DNA of 64,000 bases from Diphasiastrum complanatum (GCA_029204225.1 CM055104.1:19871761-19935760), one strand, 5' to 3'. Shown: positions 23,611 to 35,656, numbered from the stretch's first letter. The notes: a model not told the origin generated them from the letters alone. Program-made: numbers and translations.

Positions 23611-24059
23611 TTGGTTAAAGAAGAATCATTCTGTGTAAAGCAATTGCTTTACCTTTTGAGGCTTTGTCTTCTAATCAGTCCTCACCAAGAGAATGCCATA
23701 ATATGCAAAAATTGCAATGAGAGATGCATCTTTCCATCAATACGCTGGCATGGCAGGTTCCTGTAAACTGATTTGGATGTGTTCATAATTTTGAGTACCC
23801 TCATCAATCTCCTGATGGAGTTAATTTAAACTAATGATGGTCTGATTGGACTCAAACTCCTGACCTGAAGGAGATGATCCTTTTTCATGTTTGTGATGTA
23901 TTCCTTTTGCATTCTTGTTAAGGAATGTTGCATTGTCTGAGAATCTGCTTTTCTGATGTTTTATTAATATATTGTACATACAACCTGGCTCTGTCCTTCG
24001 TGTCTTTTTTCAGTTGTCTTCACTACGTTTTGCACTGTTGAGTGCCCTCCCCCGGGATC
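23611..24059 (+). other. Probable 3' untranslated region and downstream DNA
   Basis: No gene is seen. The stretch follows the stop codon of the coiled-coil gene, is AT-rich and contains several AATAAT/TTAATA-like motifs that could serve for polyadenylation (for example near 23965). The boundary of the transcript is not visible. Confidence 0.4.
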
Positions 24060-24700
24060 CATACTTGTTTTAAAGGTGTACGTACTACTATAAATAAAGC
24101 TCTTTTTCAAGCTATAAACGATGCCTAGAAAGGCCCAGGTTACATTTTTTTTTTTGAATCTCACTTAAGGCATGCATCTTAATGGGTCTTTTGTTTGCTA
24201 TCTATATTAATAAAAATTTTAGTGTTATATGGCCTTGACGACGGTGGTGTACTATATATAGATAAAGCTCTTTTTAAAGCAATAAAGGGTGCTAGAAAAG
24301 GCACCTTCACTTATGGTTAAATTCTTTTTGTGAATCTCACTTATGGCATATTAAATTAGCGTCTTATTGTTCCTTTTGTTTGTTATCTATATTAATTGAA
24401 ATTTTATTGTTACACGGGCTGACGATGGGGCAGCGTGAACTGCCCGGGACAACCCCCCGACCCCCCCCCCTCTTCACCATGGCCTTGACGACGGCAGTGT
24501 ACTATATAGATAAAGCTCTTTTTTAAGCAATAAAGGGTGCCTAGAAAAGGCACCTTCTTATGGTTAAATTCTTTTTGTGAATCTCACTTATGGCATATTA
24601 ATGCGTCTTATTATTTATGCCTTTTGGTTTGTTATCTATATTAATTAAAATTGTAGTGTTACACGGGCTGATGATGGGGCAGCGTGAGATTCACCATGGC
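24060..24700. repeat. Tandem repeat, about three copies of a 200-270-base unit
   Basis: Three diverged copies start near 24077, 24244 and 24499. Shared blocks are AGATAAAGCTCTTTTT, CTAGAAAAGGCACCTTC, GAATCTCACTTATGGCAT and TGTTATCTATATTAATT. Copies two and three also share TTACACGGGCTGA.GATGGGGCAGCGTGA. Homopolymer runs (C at 24457-24470, G at 24760-24775) flank the last copy. Confidence 0.8.
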
Positions 24701-24879
24701 CAGCGGTGGGACAGAGAGAAGGGAGGGAGCGGGTAGGGGGGAGGGAAGGAGAAATGGGAAGGGGGGGGGGGGGGTCCCCATGGGGTGTCTCCCCATTTTC
24801 AAGCAATGAACATGCGACACATGTCAGGTTGTCAAATGTCACACGTGCGTAAACGTACGAACGAATGGGGAGCCAACAC

Positions 24880-25140
24880 GTGTGCGTTGACCGTTGACCA
24901 AGTGTGAAAAAATTCCCTATAAAAGGCATGCAACCAGATTACTTTTTTGCTTTTTTTTTCTCGATTTTTGTGGCACATCGCTCTTGTGCGCGCTATTTGT
25001 GTTATATGTTGTCGCTTGCCATCTACCTGATGCGCACAAGTGCGATATCTCATTGTTAGTACATATCCCCCCTTGTGCGCGCTCTTTACAATCTCTTTTC
25101 TCCAGTTTGCTTATCTCGCGCACAAGAGTGATATCTGCCC
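24880..25140 (+). repeat. Array of alternating inverted motifs, with TATA-like element upstream
   Basis: A CCTATAAAAGG box lies at 24914-24925, preceded by TTGACCGTTGACC (two TTGACC-like boxes). Then four related motifs alternate in orientation: CATCGCTCTTGTGCGCGC (24977), TGCGCACAAGTGCGATATC (25032), CCTTGTGCGCGCTC (25071) and CGCGCACAAGAGTGATATC (25118). The pairs could fold into hairpins. There is no clear gene: a 100-codon frame across the array has no known family. It may be the end of a transposon or a promoter region. Confidence 0.45.
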
Positions 25141-25196
25141 AAGACCGATGGGACCGATGGCGTCGACCTCCGGATCTAGCTGTGACAGCAACCTAA

Positions 25197-25749
25197 GTGC
25201 ATTTCTTACTTACTGAGTTTGGAATTATTGATAACTTATACTACTTTCACACTCTATTTCGCCCATATTTACATGATTTCAACATTGTGGCAACCCAATT
25301 TTGAAGTATTTTATGACCACTATGTTAGATTCAAGGACCAATTTTGAAGTATTTTATGACCACTATATAGGTCAGTATACTTGTTATCTCCATAGGTCCA
25401 CTCTCCTTCATGCATTTTACTGATCTTGTGCATTTCTTAATATATCACAATCCTCCTTCAGCACCTGTCCAAAAAACTAACCAAACTTAGTTTACTATGA
25501 ATTAATACTATCCATTGAATCTAATGTAATAATGAGGCTAGTTACCTGAAACGCTGCCAACCACCATATATCATTTTCGGACTGGGCACTGAATCTGAAA
25601 TCTTCTTGGTCCATTGTTTGTGATAGTGCAACATTCATGAGAGTTATACTAATCATCTCCATCTTTTGCCCATTTTCACAATTTCTGACTCATCTAACTT
25701 AAGTACTATGATTATTTTGCCATTCACCTTTTCAAATGTTATATCATAG
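25197..25749. other. Mostly unassigned; one possible short exon on minus
   Basis: A 29-base segment (CAATTTTGAAGTATTTTATG...) is duplicated at about 25300 and 25338. On minus, 25614-25546 reads MDQEDFRFSAQSENDIWWLA and ends AFQ followed by GTAACT, a usable splice donor. No matching downstream exon could be identified between 25200 and 25540, so this is at best an isolated exon or a chance frame. Otherwise nothing is seen. Confidence 0.25.
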
Positions 25750-25751
25750 AA

Positions 25752-26650
25752 TGTGACGATGTATCTCACAGCAAGTAATTTAGATCAACAGTCTTGAAAA
25801 GCTAGACTATATTAGTCACAAAGAGCTAGACTAATAATAAGTCGCAAACAGCAGACAGCCAAGCCAGACTCAGCAATTGGAAAGCTAGACAGAACATAGA
25901 AAAAGAAAAGCATTGCAATATTGACACAAATCTGAACGCAAAACAAACAGAGTTGTAATCGGATTAAGTATAACGAAATATACATGTCAATAATGCAGGT
26001 GAGCACAGAACAATAGCAAACGTAACTGCGTGCTTCACAAAGCTAATCACACAATCTGTAAAGGTGATAAACCTATTACTGACAATACATCTGGAAGAAA
26101 AGAATCAATGCGCAAAGGCATCTACAATGTCTGTCGCTGATTACAAGTGATGTTTCGTTCTATCTTCTTTTCTCTTTTATTTTCTCATCTCTGAATACGT
26201 AGATGGTATTCAATATATACATAATTTTTATAAGTGTGCCGATGAAGAAGGTACAAAAGGGTTGTGCTATTTGTGGGAGATCGTGGGTGGCTGCTGTCAT
26301 TGTCAAATCTTATTGCACGGTGCATGGAACGAGTGTGCGGAGGCCGTGATGTCGGCCTTCGCTAAAATTAACGTTGATGAAAATGCGAAAAATGTGACAC
26401 TCTGACAAATGCCTTAAAAATTGATTTTTGGCATTGGTAGGGCAGTGTCATCTTTTTCGCCTGTCATAAAGTACGTGTAAAAACACAGTGTCGTCTTTTT
26501 CACATGTGGAAATTTACTTGTATTTATGCAAACTGTAGCAACAATCCATTCAAATATGCAGACTGTGCGACAACATGAGTAAAAATGCAGCAGCATAAAT
26601 GGAGGCAAATTAACATAGGATTTAGGAGAGTAGAGGAGATAAATCCAACA
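25752..26650 (-). repeat. Probable 3' LTR of copia G
   Basis: The right end is clear: it ends AAATCCAACA at 26650 and is followed by the polypurine tract, as in element B. Sequence near 26380-26400 (AAAATGTGACACTCTGA) and 26552-26568 (GCAGACTGTG) resembles the LTR of B. The left end is less certain; a TGACGATGTATCTCAC at 25752 may correspond to the TGATTACGTAGCC start in B. The LTR is much diverged. Confidence 0.5.
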
Positions 26651-28247
26651 CCCTCCTTAATCTGGATCCGTGAATGCCTTGATCTTCAGACTAAGCAATG
26701 CACAAAACTTGTTATGTGCATTAACACTTAATGCCTTTGTGAATATATCTGCAACCATGTCCTGTGTTCTACAGTACGTTAAGCTAACCTCCTTGTTGAG
26801 AACCTTGCCCCTAATGTAGTGATATTAGATTTCAATGTGCTTACTCCTAGAGTGAAATCTAGGGTTGTCCGATAAGGCAATAGCACTCTAATTATCACAA
26901 AATATAATTGTTGGGCTATACTGATACAAACTAATGTCTGACAGTAAATTTCTCAACCAAAATGCTTCTTTAATAGATTGAGAAGCAGCAATGTATTCTG
27001 CTTATGTAGATGAAAGAGCGATAGAGATTTGCTTACAATTGTTCCATGAGATAGGACCGCCGTTGAAGAAGAATGTAAATCCAGATGTGGACTTACAATT
27101 GTCTACATCTCCTCCTCACCTTGCATCAGAATATCCACTGAATTGATGAAGATTGTCGTTGCTGACTTCTCCATAGCAGATGCACTGGTCCATGGTAGCT
27201 CGAATATACCTCATGACTCTTACGAGAGTCTTCCAATGGGTAATGTCAGGATTAGCCATATATTGGCTGAGTGAGCTTACTGCAAAAGAGATGTCAGGTC
27301 TTGTACAGACCATTGCGTACATGAGAGATCCAAGTATCGATCGAAAAGGATACTCTCTCATTTGCTACTCTTCCTGCTTGGTCTAGGGACATTGGTCCTT
27401 TGACAAACGCAGGTCTGGATCCATCGGTGAGTGAGCTACCTTACATAAAGTTCATCAGATTATGTTTGTCAAGAACATTGAAAAGATACCTTTGTTGAGT
27501 GATATTAATTAGTCGTCTTGCTCTGTCTCTGTGGATTTGAATGCCCAAACAGAAGTAAGCTTCGCCCAGATCAGTCATATCGAACTCAGAAAACAGCATC
27601 TATTTAGAATCCTTAACCAAATTGGTATTGTTGTTGAAAAGCAACGTATCATCCACGATAAGGTGATGATAATGAAGGATTGATGCACCGACTTGGAATA
27701 GACGTTGCAATCAGCAGTGCTTGGTTGGAAACCTTGTTGGATGAGAAATGTGTTGATCCTCTGAAACCAAGCTCTGACAAAATGTTTCAAGCCGTAAAGT
27801 ACCTTATGGAGTTTACAGACATGCTTATTCATACCTTCCAGAACATATCATTCGGGATGGATCATGTAGATGTCCTCTTGTATAACTTTATTCAGATAAG
27901 TTGTTTACACATCATAGCTGCAACATATGATAGGAGGGCTCGGATCGATGAATGCTTGACTACAGGACTGAGAGTCTCACTGAAGTCTACGTTGGGGATC
28001 TGAGTGAATCCTCGTGCTACCAGTCTTGTCTTCCTTCGATCAATCACTCCATTGGCATTGTACTTAATCTTAAAGATCCATTTGCATGCAATCAATGATA
28101 TTGCAACCAGTAGGAGCTTTGACTAATGACCACGTGTGGTTCTTGATCAGAGAGGAATACTTTCTGTCCATGGATTCTCTCCAGAGATCAGAGTCTAGTT
28201 GGCTAAGTGCCTTTTCAACTGTTGTCGGTTTCTGTATCAAGAGACAT
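26651..28247 (-). pseudogene. Copia reverse transcriptase and RNase H (G)
   Basis: Right to left: end of the linker ([14 protein letters not shown] near 28200), CKWIFKIKYNANGVIDRRK (28090-28030), [36 protein letters not shown], a catalytic region near 27650 now reading TLSWMIRCFSTT in a shifted frame, PDISFAVSSLSQYMANP (27310), and RNase H pieces down to about 26700. Many stops and shifts are present. The order and sequence match element B. Confidence 0.8.
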
Positions 28248-28248
28248 T

Positions 28249-28993
28249 TGTAGTGGGTTTCTTTCCTTGCCTAACCTGAATCCAAGATCTAGTCAATCTA
28301 GCATCAAAGAGACGGAGTTAGTTGTCACGCATAGGTTCGTTCCCATGAGAGCGATAGTATAGTTCAGATCTCAACATGAATGGAGGATCTAACACTAACA
28401 TCCATTAACACTAAGCATTAACACTACATCCATTAACCCTAAATCCACAACAATGATAGAAACTTACTCTTCTCTCTCTCTCCCTTTCTCTCTCACAAAA
28501 AGCATAAGAAATAGCAATCCCAATAATAATTAGATCCAACAATTAGCAAAATACAAAGAAAGCATGAGAAATGGAGGAAAAGAGAGGAAGAGCAAGGACA
28601 TTCATCAATCCATTTCTAAAGAGAACCAATCTGCTTTATTGAAATGAGAAAATGAACATGAGGAGCAACTCAAGTTGGTCCCTCTTTATAGTACAGAGGA
28701 GGACCTGGCCTTTGAATCCTGTTGGTCCAGTCTTGCCTCTCTTTTTATTCAAATTTAAAAAAGTGTGAGAACCATCAAAATTGGAGGGAAACCCAACTTT
28801 ATTCACTAACTTGACATTTAGGCCCTGCGACATTAAAAGTCCCGCAAAAAGGCCTAAAGTCCTTTTATTAACTTTCTAATTAATCAAAATAACTATGTGG
28901 TCATCGGGTTGGACTTACACACGCAGGGTGCCAAATCCCTCTCACTTATTAACTAGGGTTAGGGTTGCCTTGGGATCCGCAAACCCTCCAACA
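28249..28993 (-). repeat. 3' LTR of gypsy E
   Basis: It begins TGTAGTGGGTTTCTTTCC and ends CAAACCCTCCAACA. It aligns with 43221-43963 and with the J LTR at 60925-61683 over the full length, including GGAGGATCTAACACTAACAT and TTATTGAAATGAGAAAATGA. On minus, a TATA-like GGGACCAAC...CTATAAAGAGG segment near 28690 may be the promoter. Confidence 0.95.
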
Positions 28994-29015
28994 ATATTCC
29001 CCACCAAAACTGGTG
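28994..29015 (-). promoter_or_regulatory. Polypurine tract of gypsy E
   Basis: On minus the purine-rich GGTGGGGAATA directly precedes the TGTTGGAGGG start of the 3' LTR. This marks the true 3' boundary of the interior and shows that the extra gene lies inside the element. Confidence 0.75.
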
Positions 29016-29043
29016 GCAGTCCCACGACACCTGCAATATGCAG

Positions 29044-29784
29044 TTATTGGGAACTTTTATTGGCTTCGCGCCGAATCTTAATTAAATGATACTGCACCTT
29101 CTCCATAAAGTCAAGGCGTGCAGTATTGAAATCCAAATTATGCGGAAGGAAACAACGGTGGCCTCCGGCAATCCACTTGGAAGTTGTCCATGAGGTGAAG
29201 CGAGATTCCCAAGAGCCTCCCATCATAGCCACATGAAAATACAGTCGAACAATCGGCAGCTGATCTTTGATTTGCTCTGAGGCCATCGGCTTATTTGGAT
29301 CGAATGCCAGGGTAGGAAGGCAATCGGAGAGTGGACATACTCTCTTTGATATGCTTGTAAGGCCCAGTGGAAGTCCACTGAACTATTCCAGCTGTAAGTC
29401 TGGTGGATGATTGGCCAATTGGACGTATGGATGGTGATTTTATCCATAGCCAATCCCAAATCTTTCCATTTTTGTCTTCGCGGCATTGGCACGTAATAAA
29501 GATCTACCCGCAACTGGCGAGGGCTGGCGACGTAACTTCTAATTGATTTCGGAGTTTTCTCAAAAACTGTGATTCTCCATGTCGGATGCTCTCCCAGTGT
29601 AGGTATTTTGTCCAATTCTTTGTCGACCTCAATCTCGGAGGTCTTAAATTTGAGGACCCATCCACCACGCGAGGACTCATGTGGATGCTGCTTTAAGAAG
29701 GTCTGGATCTGGTCCTCGACGCTGATGGGCCTTCTGAATAAATGTCTTGTCCTTGATGAGGATGGACCCGCTGCCGGTATAGTT
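29044..29784 (-). pseudogene. Extra gene of gypsy E, C-terminal part
   Basis: This is the continuation of the frame at 36411-37198, separated from it by copia F. From 29784 the frame reads PAAGPSSSRTRHLFRRPI, then GGWVLKFKTSEIEVDKELDK, WRITVFEKTPKSIRSY and FHWALQAYQREYVHSP. Near 29290 one frame ends and another takes over (MASEQIKDQLPIVRLYFHVA, SKWIAGGHRCFLPHNLDF), ending at 29044, about 50 bases from the 3' LTR. I recognise no family. Trp and aromatic residues are frequent and no signal peptide or membrane segment is seen, so it does not look like an envelope protein. Confidence 0.65.
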
Positions 29785-30904
29785 TGCTGAATTTCACACG
29801 TGTGGACTGTCCACTACATGTACTTGTGATCTCCTAAGGTGTGTAGATGCACCAAGATCAAGACTAGATTGAGATTCAAGATCAATCTTGAATCCTATGG
29901 CAAAAACACACTACTACATGCATTCAATCACTTCCAACTCTCACTCACACATGTGGGAAGTATTCAAAAAATAATCTAAGTAAAAACAAGCTGCTCTCCT
30001 CGGGTAGAGAGAGAAAATGCATCATGAGCTCTCGGGTAGAGAGAGAAAGCTAGAAATCCAGTAACTCACAAAATCCATGAAATCACCAAATCAATTGCAT
30101 TCAAAATGAGGAGTACAATGATACTAGTAGGTCCACGAGCTACCACTATGCTTAACTATGATTGGACTATATTTTGTCACCTCTTGACCCTATTGGATTA
30201 TTGATCTATGCACCTCTTAATTCTATTGGACTATATTCAAGCACACCTCAATTTCCTATTGGACCTCACAAGGTTCCACCTCTAAATCCTATTGGACCTC
30301 TTGGAATTCATCAAACAAAAACTTTACACTTGTCTACACTCTAATTAGCAAGTGTTTAGCCTCTTACTCTATTTTGACTCAATAGTGGCATTACAAGTGG
30401 AAATGCATAATTTGCCATCTATGCCAAATTTATTCCTATCAACATCCTACACCTAGATGCTTGATGTAAAAAACATAAGACCCCTATATCTAACATAGAT
30501 AATCTTTTTCAATTCTTCACATGAAGAAGTTCTGGCCATAGGGAAGCATTGCAGTGCACTTTTGCTCCAATAGAAAAATGTGTTGTGCATTTCCAATATC
30601 GGACAGAGAATCATCAAAAGCAAAAGGAGTGGAAAACACCTGCCATCGTTGTCAGCTTCAATGGATCAGCGCACAAGTACTCAACATGTACAAACAAAGT
30701 GCATATGCTAACCTTCAGAAAAAGAACCAATTTCGTAGTCAATCCAAATGGGTCTTTTCGCTTCTTTTTCTTCAACAACATCACCAGCCTCTACTGCAAG
30801 AACCGCAGCCTCCTGGGCAGTCCTGGATCACACAAAGTACATGGACAGATCAGTGGCTTCTACATTGAAGGATCAACATAGATAATCTTTTTCAATTCTT
30901 CACA
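29785..30904 (-). repeat. 3' LTR of copia F, enlarged by an insertion
   Basis: It starts TGCTGAATTTCACACG and ends CAATTCTTCACA. Without the extra segment it is 737 bases, against 736 for the 5' LTR. The last 30 bases (30492-30521) are repeated at 30875-30904 with foreign sequence in between. It contains multiple CCTATTGGAC-type short repeats near 30170-30300, also present in the 5' LTR. Confidence 0.9.
30522..30874 (+). other. 353-base foreign insert in the 3' LTR of F
   Basis: The insert is absent from the other LTR and is flanked by a 30-base direct repeat of the LTR tip. On plus one frame is open for the whole insert after an initial TGA: about 118 codons including CTFAPIEKCVVHFQYRTENH, TPAIVVSFNGSAHKYSTC, TNFVVNPNGSFRFFFF and KVHGQISGFYIEGS. 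I do not recognise the protein. It looks like a captured piece of a coding exon. The open frame runs antisense to F. Confidence 0.6.
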
Positions 30905-30922
30905 CTCCTCCTAAAAAATTAT

Positions 30923-32220
30923 CTATGAAGATTTGAGCATTGATCTTGATATAACTCCAAGATTAGATCTATGCTTGATGAAAGCACTTTTGCTCAAAGG
31001 CTTGGTGAGTAGATTGGCAATACAAGAGGACGAGTTGACATGCTCCAAATAGATTTCTCCTCCAATAAGCTTTTCTCTCACAAAATGGTGTGCCACTTCT
31101 ATGTGCTCGCTTCTTGCATGAAATATGGGATTATTGGCAAGAGCTTGGGCCGAGATGTTATCACACTTGATCATTGGTAGATCATCCTCCTTGATGCACT
31201 TTAGTTCCATTAATAACCTCTTGATCCAAAGCACTTCTTTGGTAGTTGTAGTGAGTGCTTTGTACTCGGCCTCACATGAAGAGAGAGATATAGTATCTTG
31301 CTTTTTGGAAAGCCAAGATATTAGATTGCCTCCAAGAAAGATAGTGTATGCACTAATAGACTTTCGATCCATCTTGTCACTTGCAAAGTCCGAATCCGAG
31401 TAGCCAATAATGGATAGATCTTCACTTTTATAGAGTAGACCATAATCACAAGATGAAGATACATATCTTAGAATCCTCTTAGCCATCTTCCAATGATGGA
31501 TCTTAGGATCTTGCATAAATTGACTCAATTTGTGCACACAAAAACTAAGATCGGGCCTAGTAATGGTAAGCCAAATCAAGGAGCCTACAAGACTCCTAAA
31601 AAGTGTGATGTCCTCAAAGGATCTTTCATCACCTTTATTAGGATCTTTTACAATTTGCTCCATTGGAGTATCTATGCTCTTAGAATTTTCCATATGGAAT
31701 TTTTTCAACATAGAGTGAGCATATCTAGATTGGCATATAAAGACATGATTTTCATAAAAATCAATTTCTAGGCCTAGGATGTAATGTATCTCTCCTAGAT
31801 CTTGCATTTTAAACTCACATCCAAGTGCTAGCTTGGTTTCATCAACTAGCTTGATACAACTTCCACAAAGAATAATGTCATCAACATAAATTAGAAGAAT
31901 GACAATATTGCTATCAACAAACTTTAGATACATGGAAGGATCATAGTCACTAAGAGTAAATCCTAGTGAGATAAGAAAAAAGTTAAGTCTTGAATTCCAT
32001 GATCTTGGTGCTTGCTTGAGTCCATAAAGACTTTTGAAGAGCAAGCACACTTTGGACTCATCCTTGATGAATCCTTGAGGTTGTTCCATATAGATCTCCT
32101 CCTCAAGATAACCATTTAGAAAAGCATTGGATACATCTAATTGGAACACCTTCCACTTGAAAAAACAAGCAAGAGAAATAAGAATTCTTATTGTCACCAT
32201 CTTTGCAACAGGTGCAAAGG
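30923..32220 (-). pseudogene. Copia reverse transcriptase and RNase H (F), intact domain frame
   Basis: A 425-codon frame starts just after a one-base insertion near 32225 that separates it from the gag-integrase frame. It has QLDVSNAFLNGYLEEEIYME, LYGLKQAPRSWNSR, the catalytic YVDDIILCG (residues about 105-113), LVGSLIWLTITRPDL, and RNase H with GYSDSDFASDKMDRKS, SSCEAEYKAL, CDNISAQALANNP, HARSEHIEVAHHFV and LLTKPLS. Catalytic acids are present. It ends near the polypurine tract, as expected for the end of copia pol. Confidence 0.9.
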
Positions 32221-34904
32221 TCTCCAGTCATAATCAAGACCATGGATTTGAGCAAATCCTTTGGCACATAATCTTGCTTTATGCTTGTTGATGGTGCCAT
32301 CATGATTGAACTTGATCCAAAATACCCACTTGCAACCAATCACATGCTTGTTGGAAGGAGGATCCACAAGCTCCCAAGTATTGTTGGTGATCAATGCATC
32401 ATACTCTTGCTTCATGGCATCATACCACTCCTTGGTATTGAGTGCCTCTTGTACATTCTTTGGCTCTTCATGAGAGACATAAAAAACATAATTAGTGGAA
32501 TCAAGATCCACTTGTTTGCCTTTGTCAACATATGAGAGCCTCTTAGGCTCGGATCTATCTCTCATGGATCTTCTTGGTGAAAAAATCCGAGGAGAGTCTT
32601 CTTCAAATCTCGACCCCATCACATCATGATTGTCTTCAAAATCAATAATTGATGATGCATCCATAGATTTCTTGATCTCGGCCTCTTCAAATGATGAGTG
32701 TTGATCTTCATGAAAGACAACATCTCTACTTTCAACAACTTGAGAAGTAGAGAGTATAAAGACTCTATAGGCCTTCTTGGTGGATGAGTATCCAACCATG
32801 ATCCCTTTGCATGCACTAGGATCTTCCTTCTTCCTTGTTTCCAAGGGAATATGGACAAAGCATAAGCATACAAAAACTCTAAGGTGATCAACCTTAGGCT
32901 TCTTCAAAAATAAGATTTCATATGGTGACTTTCCTCCAAGAGCTATATGTGGGAGCCTATTGCAAAGATAATTTGCACAATTAATGGCTTCTCCCCAAAA
33001 ATCTTTGGGCAAAGATGCCTCACTTCTCATAGATTTTGCACATTCACATAGAGATCTATTCTTTCTCTCGGCCACTCCATTTTGAGATGGAGAGTAGGCA
33101 CAAGAAAACTCTCTTTTAATGCCTTCAAGCTCACAAAAATCTTGAAATTTATTGGAGATATATTCACCACCTCCATCACTTCTAAGAGCTTTAATCTTGA
33201 ATGAGAATTGCTTCTCTACATAAGCTTTGAAAATAAGGAAATGATCAAACACCATAGATTTTGAAGCAAGAAGATATATCCAAGTGAATCTTGTGTAATC
33301 ATCAATGAACGTAACAAAACAAGTGGCTCCTCCCTTGCTTGTAGTTGATGAGAAATGCACATCCGAGTGGATTAACTCCAAAGGATGCTTGCTTTTGATA
33401 GAAGATCTTGTAAATGGCTTTTTGTGAGATTTAGCAATAGCACAAGCCTCACAAGACTTGATCTTCTTGGAGAATGACTTTGGCAAGCCAATAGCTTTGG
33501 ACTCTTTGATCATAGAGAGCATGGATTTGTAGTTGGGATGTCCCAACCTCCTATGCCATAATTCCTCCATAGAGAGCTTGTTCACAAGAGCAACATTACA
33601 AGCATTCACATACTCAGTTGGATCTAGTCTATAGATGCCACCAAATCTAGATCCTAATGCAAGTATCTCATCATTCTTCTTGATAGTGCAAGTATCAACA
33701 TTGAATTTTACATCAAGGCCATTATCAAGCAATTGGCCAACACTAATAAGATTCTTGGTAAGCTTAGGTACATAAAGAACTCTAGAGAGAGAAAGAACTT
33801 TAGAGGATGCAAGCTTCAAGGGAATGTTCCCTATGCCTTCAATAGGACATTCAAAATCATTTGCAGTGTATATTGATTTCTTGACTCCATCATAAGGTGC
33901 AATAGAAGAGAAAGAGTCCTTGGAGCTACACATATGTGAAGAGGCTCCACTATCAATATACCATAGGCCGTCCTTCTTGAAAGGAGTAGATGAGAAACTA
34001 GAGACCATAAGAGATCCCTCTCCATCACTTGCAATAGTGTCTTCCTTCTCATTGGTAATATTGGCTTGCTTGAGTTGATTCTTCTTTTTGAAGCAATTGG
34101 TGGCATAATGACCTTTCTTGCCACAATAAAAGCACTTGATCTTCTTCTTCTTCTTGAGCTTGGATGATGAAGCATTAGAGGAATCATCTTCCTCCTCATC
34201 TTTGTCTTTGGATTTGACTTTGTCCTTGCTTGAGGATTGTTGATGTTGGTTCTTGCTCCTCTCTTTGTGCTTATCCTTGGCAAAGAGAGCTTTGCCATCA
34301 TTATGAGTGAGAGAAAGCTTGTCCATCCTCAAGAGCTTGTACTCTTGTCTTGATTCTTTTGAAATTAGCACACTTTGGAGAGCCTCCAAACTTGGTAGCT
34401 CCTCCTTAATGGCATAGGATTGGACAAGGTTATCAAATTCACTTCTCAAGCCATTGAGAATGACTTGAACTAGCTCATTTTGATTGATGGAATCACCAAT
34501 GCAAGCAAGCTCTCTATGAATATTTTGTACTCTCAAAACATAACTAGATGCACTCTCATCACTCTTTTGGCTACTTTGAAAGATTTGATTCCTAAGAGTG
34601 AGAAGCCTAGAGGTATTCTTAGCCTCATAGATAGTCTTGAGACAATCCCAAGCTTCTTTGGCTGTTGTATAAGTACCTATCTCCCTCAATATCTCATTAG
34701 AGACATTCATCTTAATGTAGTGGAGAGCCATCCTAGCTCTCTTTTTGTATTTTTGAACCTCTTGAAGAACTTGTGGTTCTTCTTCAAGGCCAAGAACTAT
34801 GTCCATCATGTCTTGAAGGATCAAGATGACTCCATCCTCATTTTTCAAATTGAATAGTTTGAAGTGGACAATCTTTCACTTGGTTCCAACAAGGATGAAC
34901 CCAT
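32194..34904 (-). pseudogene. Copia gag-protease-integrase-RT start (F)
   Basis: The natural start seems to be ATG at 34904 (MGSSLLEPSERLSTSNYSI), followed at once by a TGA where copia gag usually has Trp, and by a frame change near 34850. From 34848 one frame runs for 884 codons: UBN2 gag (LQEVQKYKKRARMALHYIKM), zinc knuckle CFYCGKKGHYATNC (about residues 239-252), protease WYIDSGASSHM (about 297-307), pre-integrase ELWHRRLGHPNYKS and CEACAIAKSH, and integrase with HSDVHFSS, RSDGGGEY and NGVAERKNRS, so all three catalytic acids are present. It reaches RT (CKWVFWIKFNHDG) before one extra base ends it at 32194. Three small lesions inactivate an otherwise complete gene. Confidence 0.92.
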
Positions 34905-35656
34905 TGAAAACATTTGAAGTGAAGAAAACGCAAATGATGAACAATAAATGTTGCTACACACTCTCAATAGGATCCAATAATAGAATACTATCTCCTCCTA
35001 TGAAAGATCTTGAAACTATTTGTGAACTGATTCTCACTAGCTACACAAATCTCTCTAAAACAAGATCGATTTTACATAAAATGATGGAGTATAGGCAAAG
35101 TTAGGATCAAACACTCTTAGCACGTGTGAAGTACACTAATAAATAGAATTTGACTCAAATACAATGATATTGTATGAAACAAAATGGCTAAGACCTCAAA
35201 ACAGTGCCTAGATCACAAATAGATGAGATTGGTAAGCATACAACTGTGATTTTGGATCAACCAAGCAATCTCTTGACCAAACCAAATGTGTCCACCCAGG
35301 TCTAGGTGCCCTACCTAACCCTCTTCAAAAGCTTATAACTTCTGATTGGCTCAACCAAATGGAATGAAACTGATTGCATCAGAAACTAGACAAAAATAGC
35401 TTCAAAACAAGCTATCAAACAAGATAAATGGATCAAGCATGAGAGAGAACTTCCAAACTAAAATTGGATGTTCCTCACACGTGTCTGAGCACCTGATTCC
35501 ATCGAGTACCAGGTCAGACCCAATCAATGTCATTTGGATCTCTTTTTATCCAAAATTGAACAAGATAGCTAGGAAAATGGGCCTTGACAATTTCTAGCTC
35601 AAGATTGATGAAAAGTTTTCACTTAGATGGATCAAAATGCATGGAAATCTTAGGTA
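34905..35656 (-). other. 5' leader of copia F
   Basis: About 750 bases between the primer binding site and gag. It has no gene. It contains AT-rich sequence and a few short repeats; short open frames here have no family resemblance. Confidence 0.6.

Noticed and set aside
24977-25140. CRISPR-like array
   Set aside because: The motif copies alternate in orientation, spacing is irregular and the context is a plant genome.
24645-25196. Overlapping open frames around 24645-24929 (minus) and 24894-25196 (plus)
   Set aside because: They arise from G/C runs and the repeated CTTGTGCGCG motifs; no protein family is visible.
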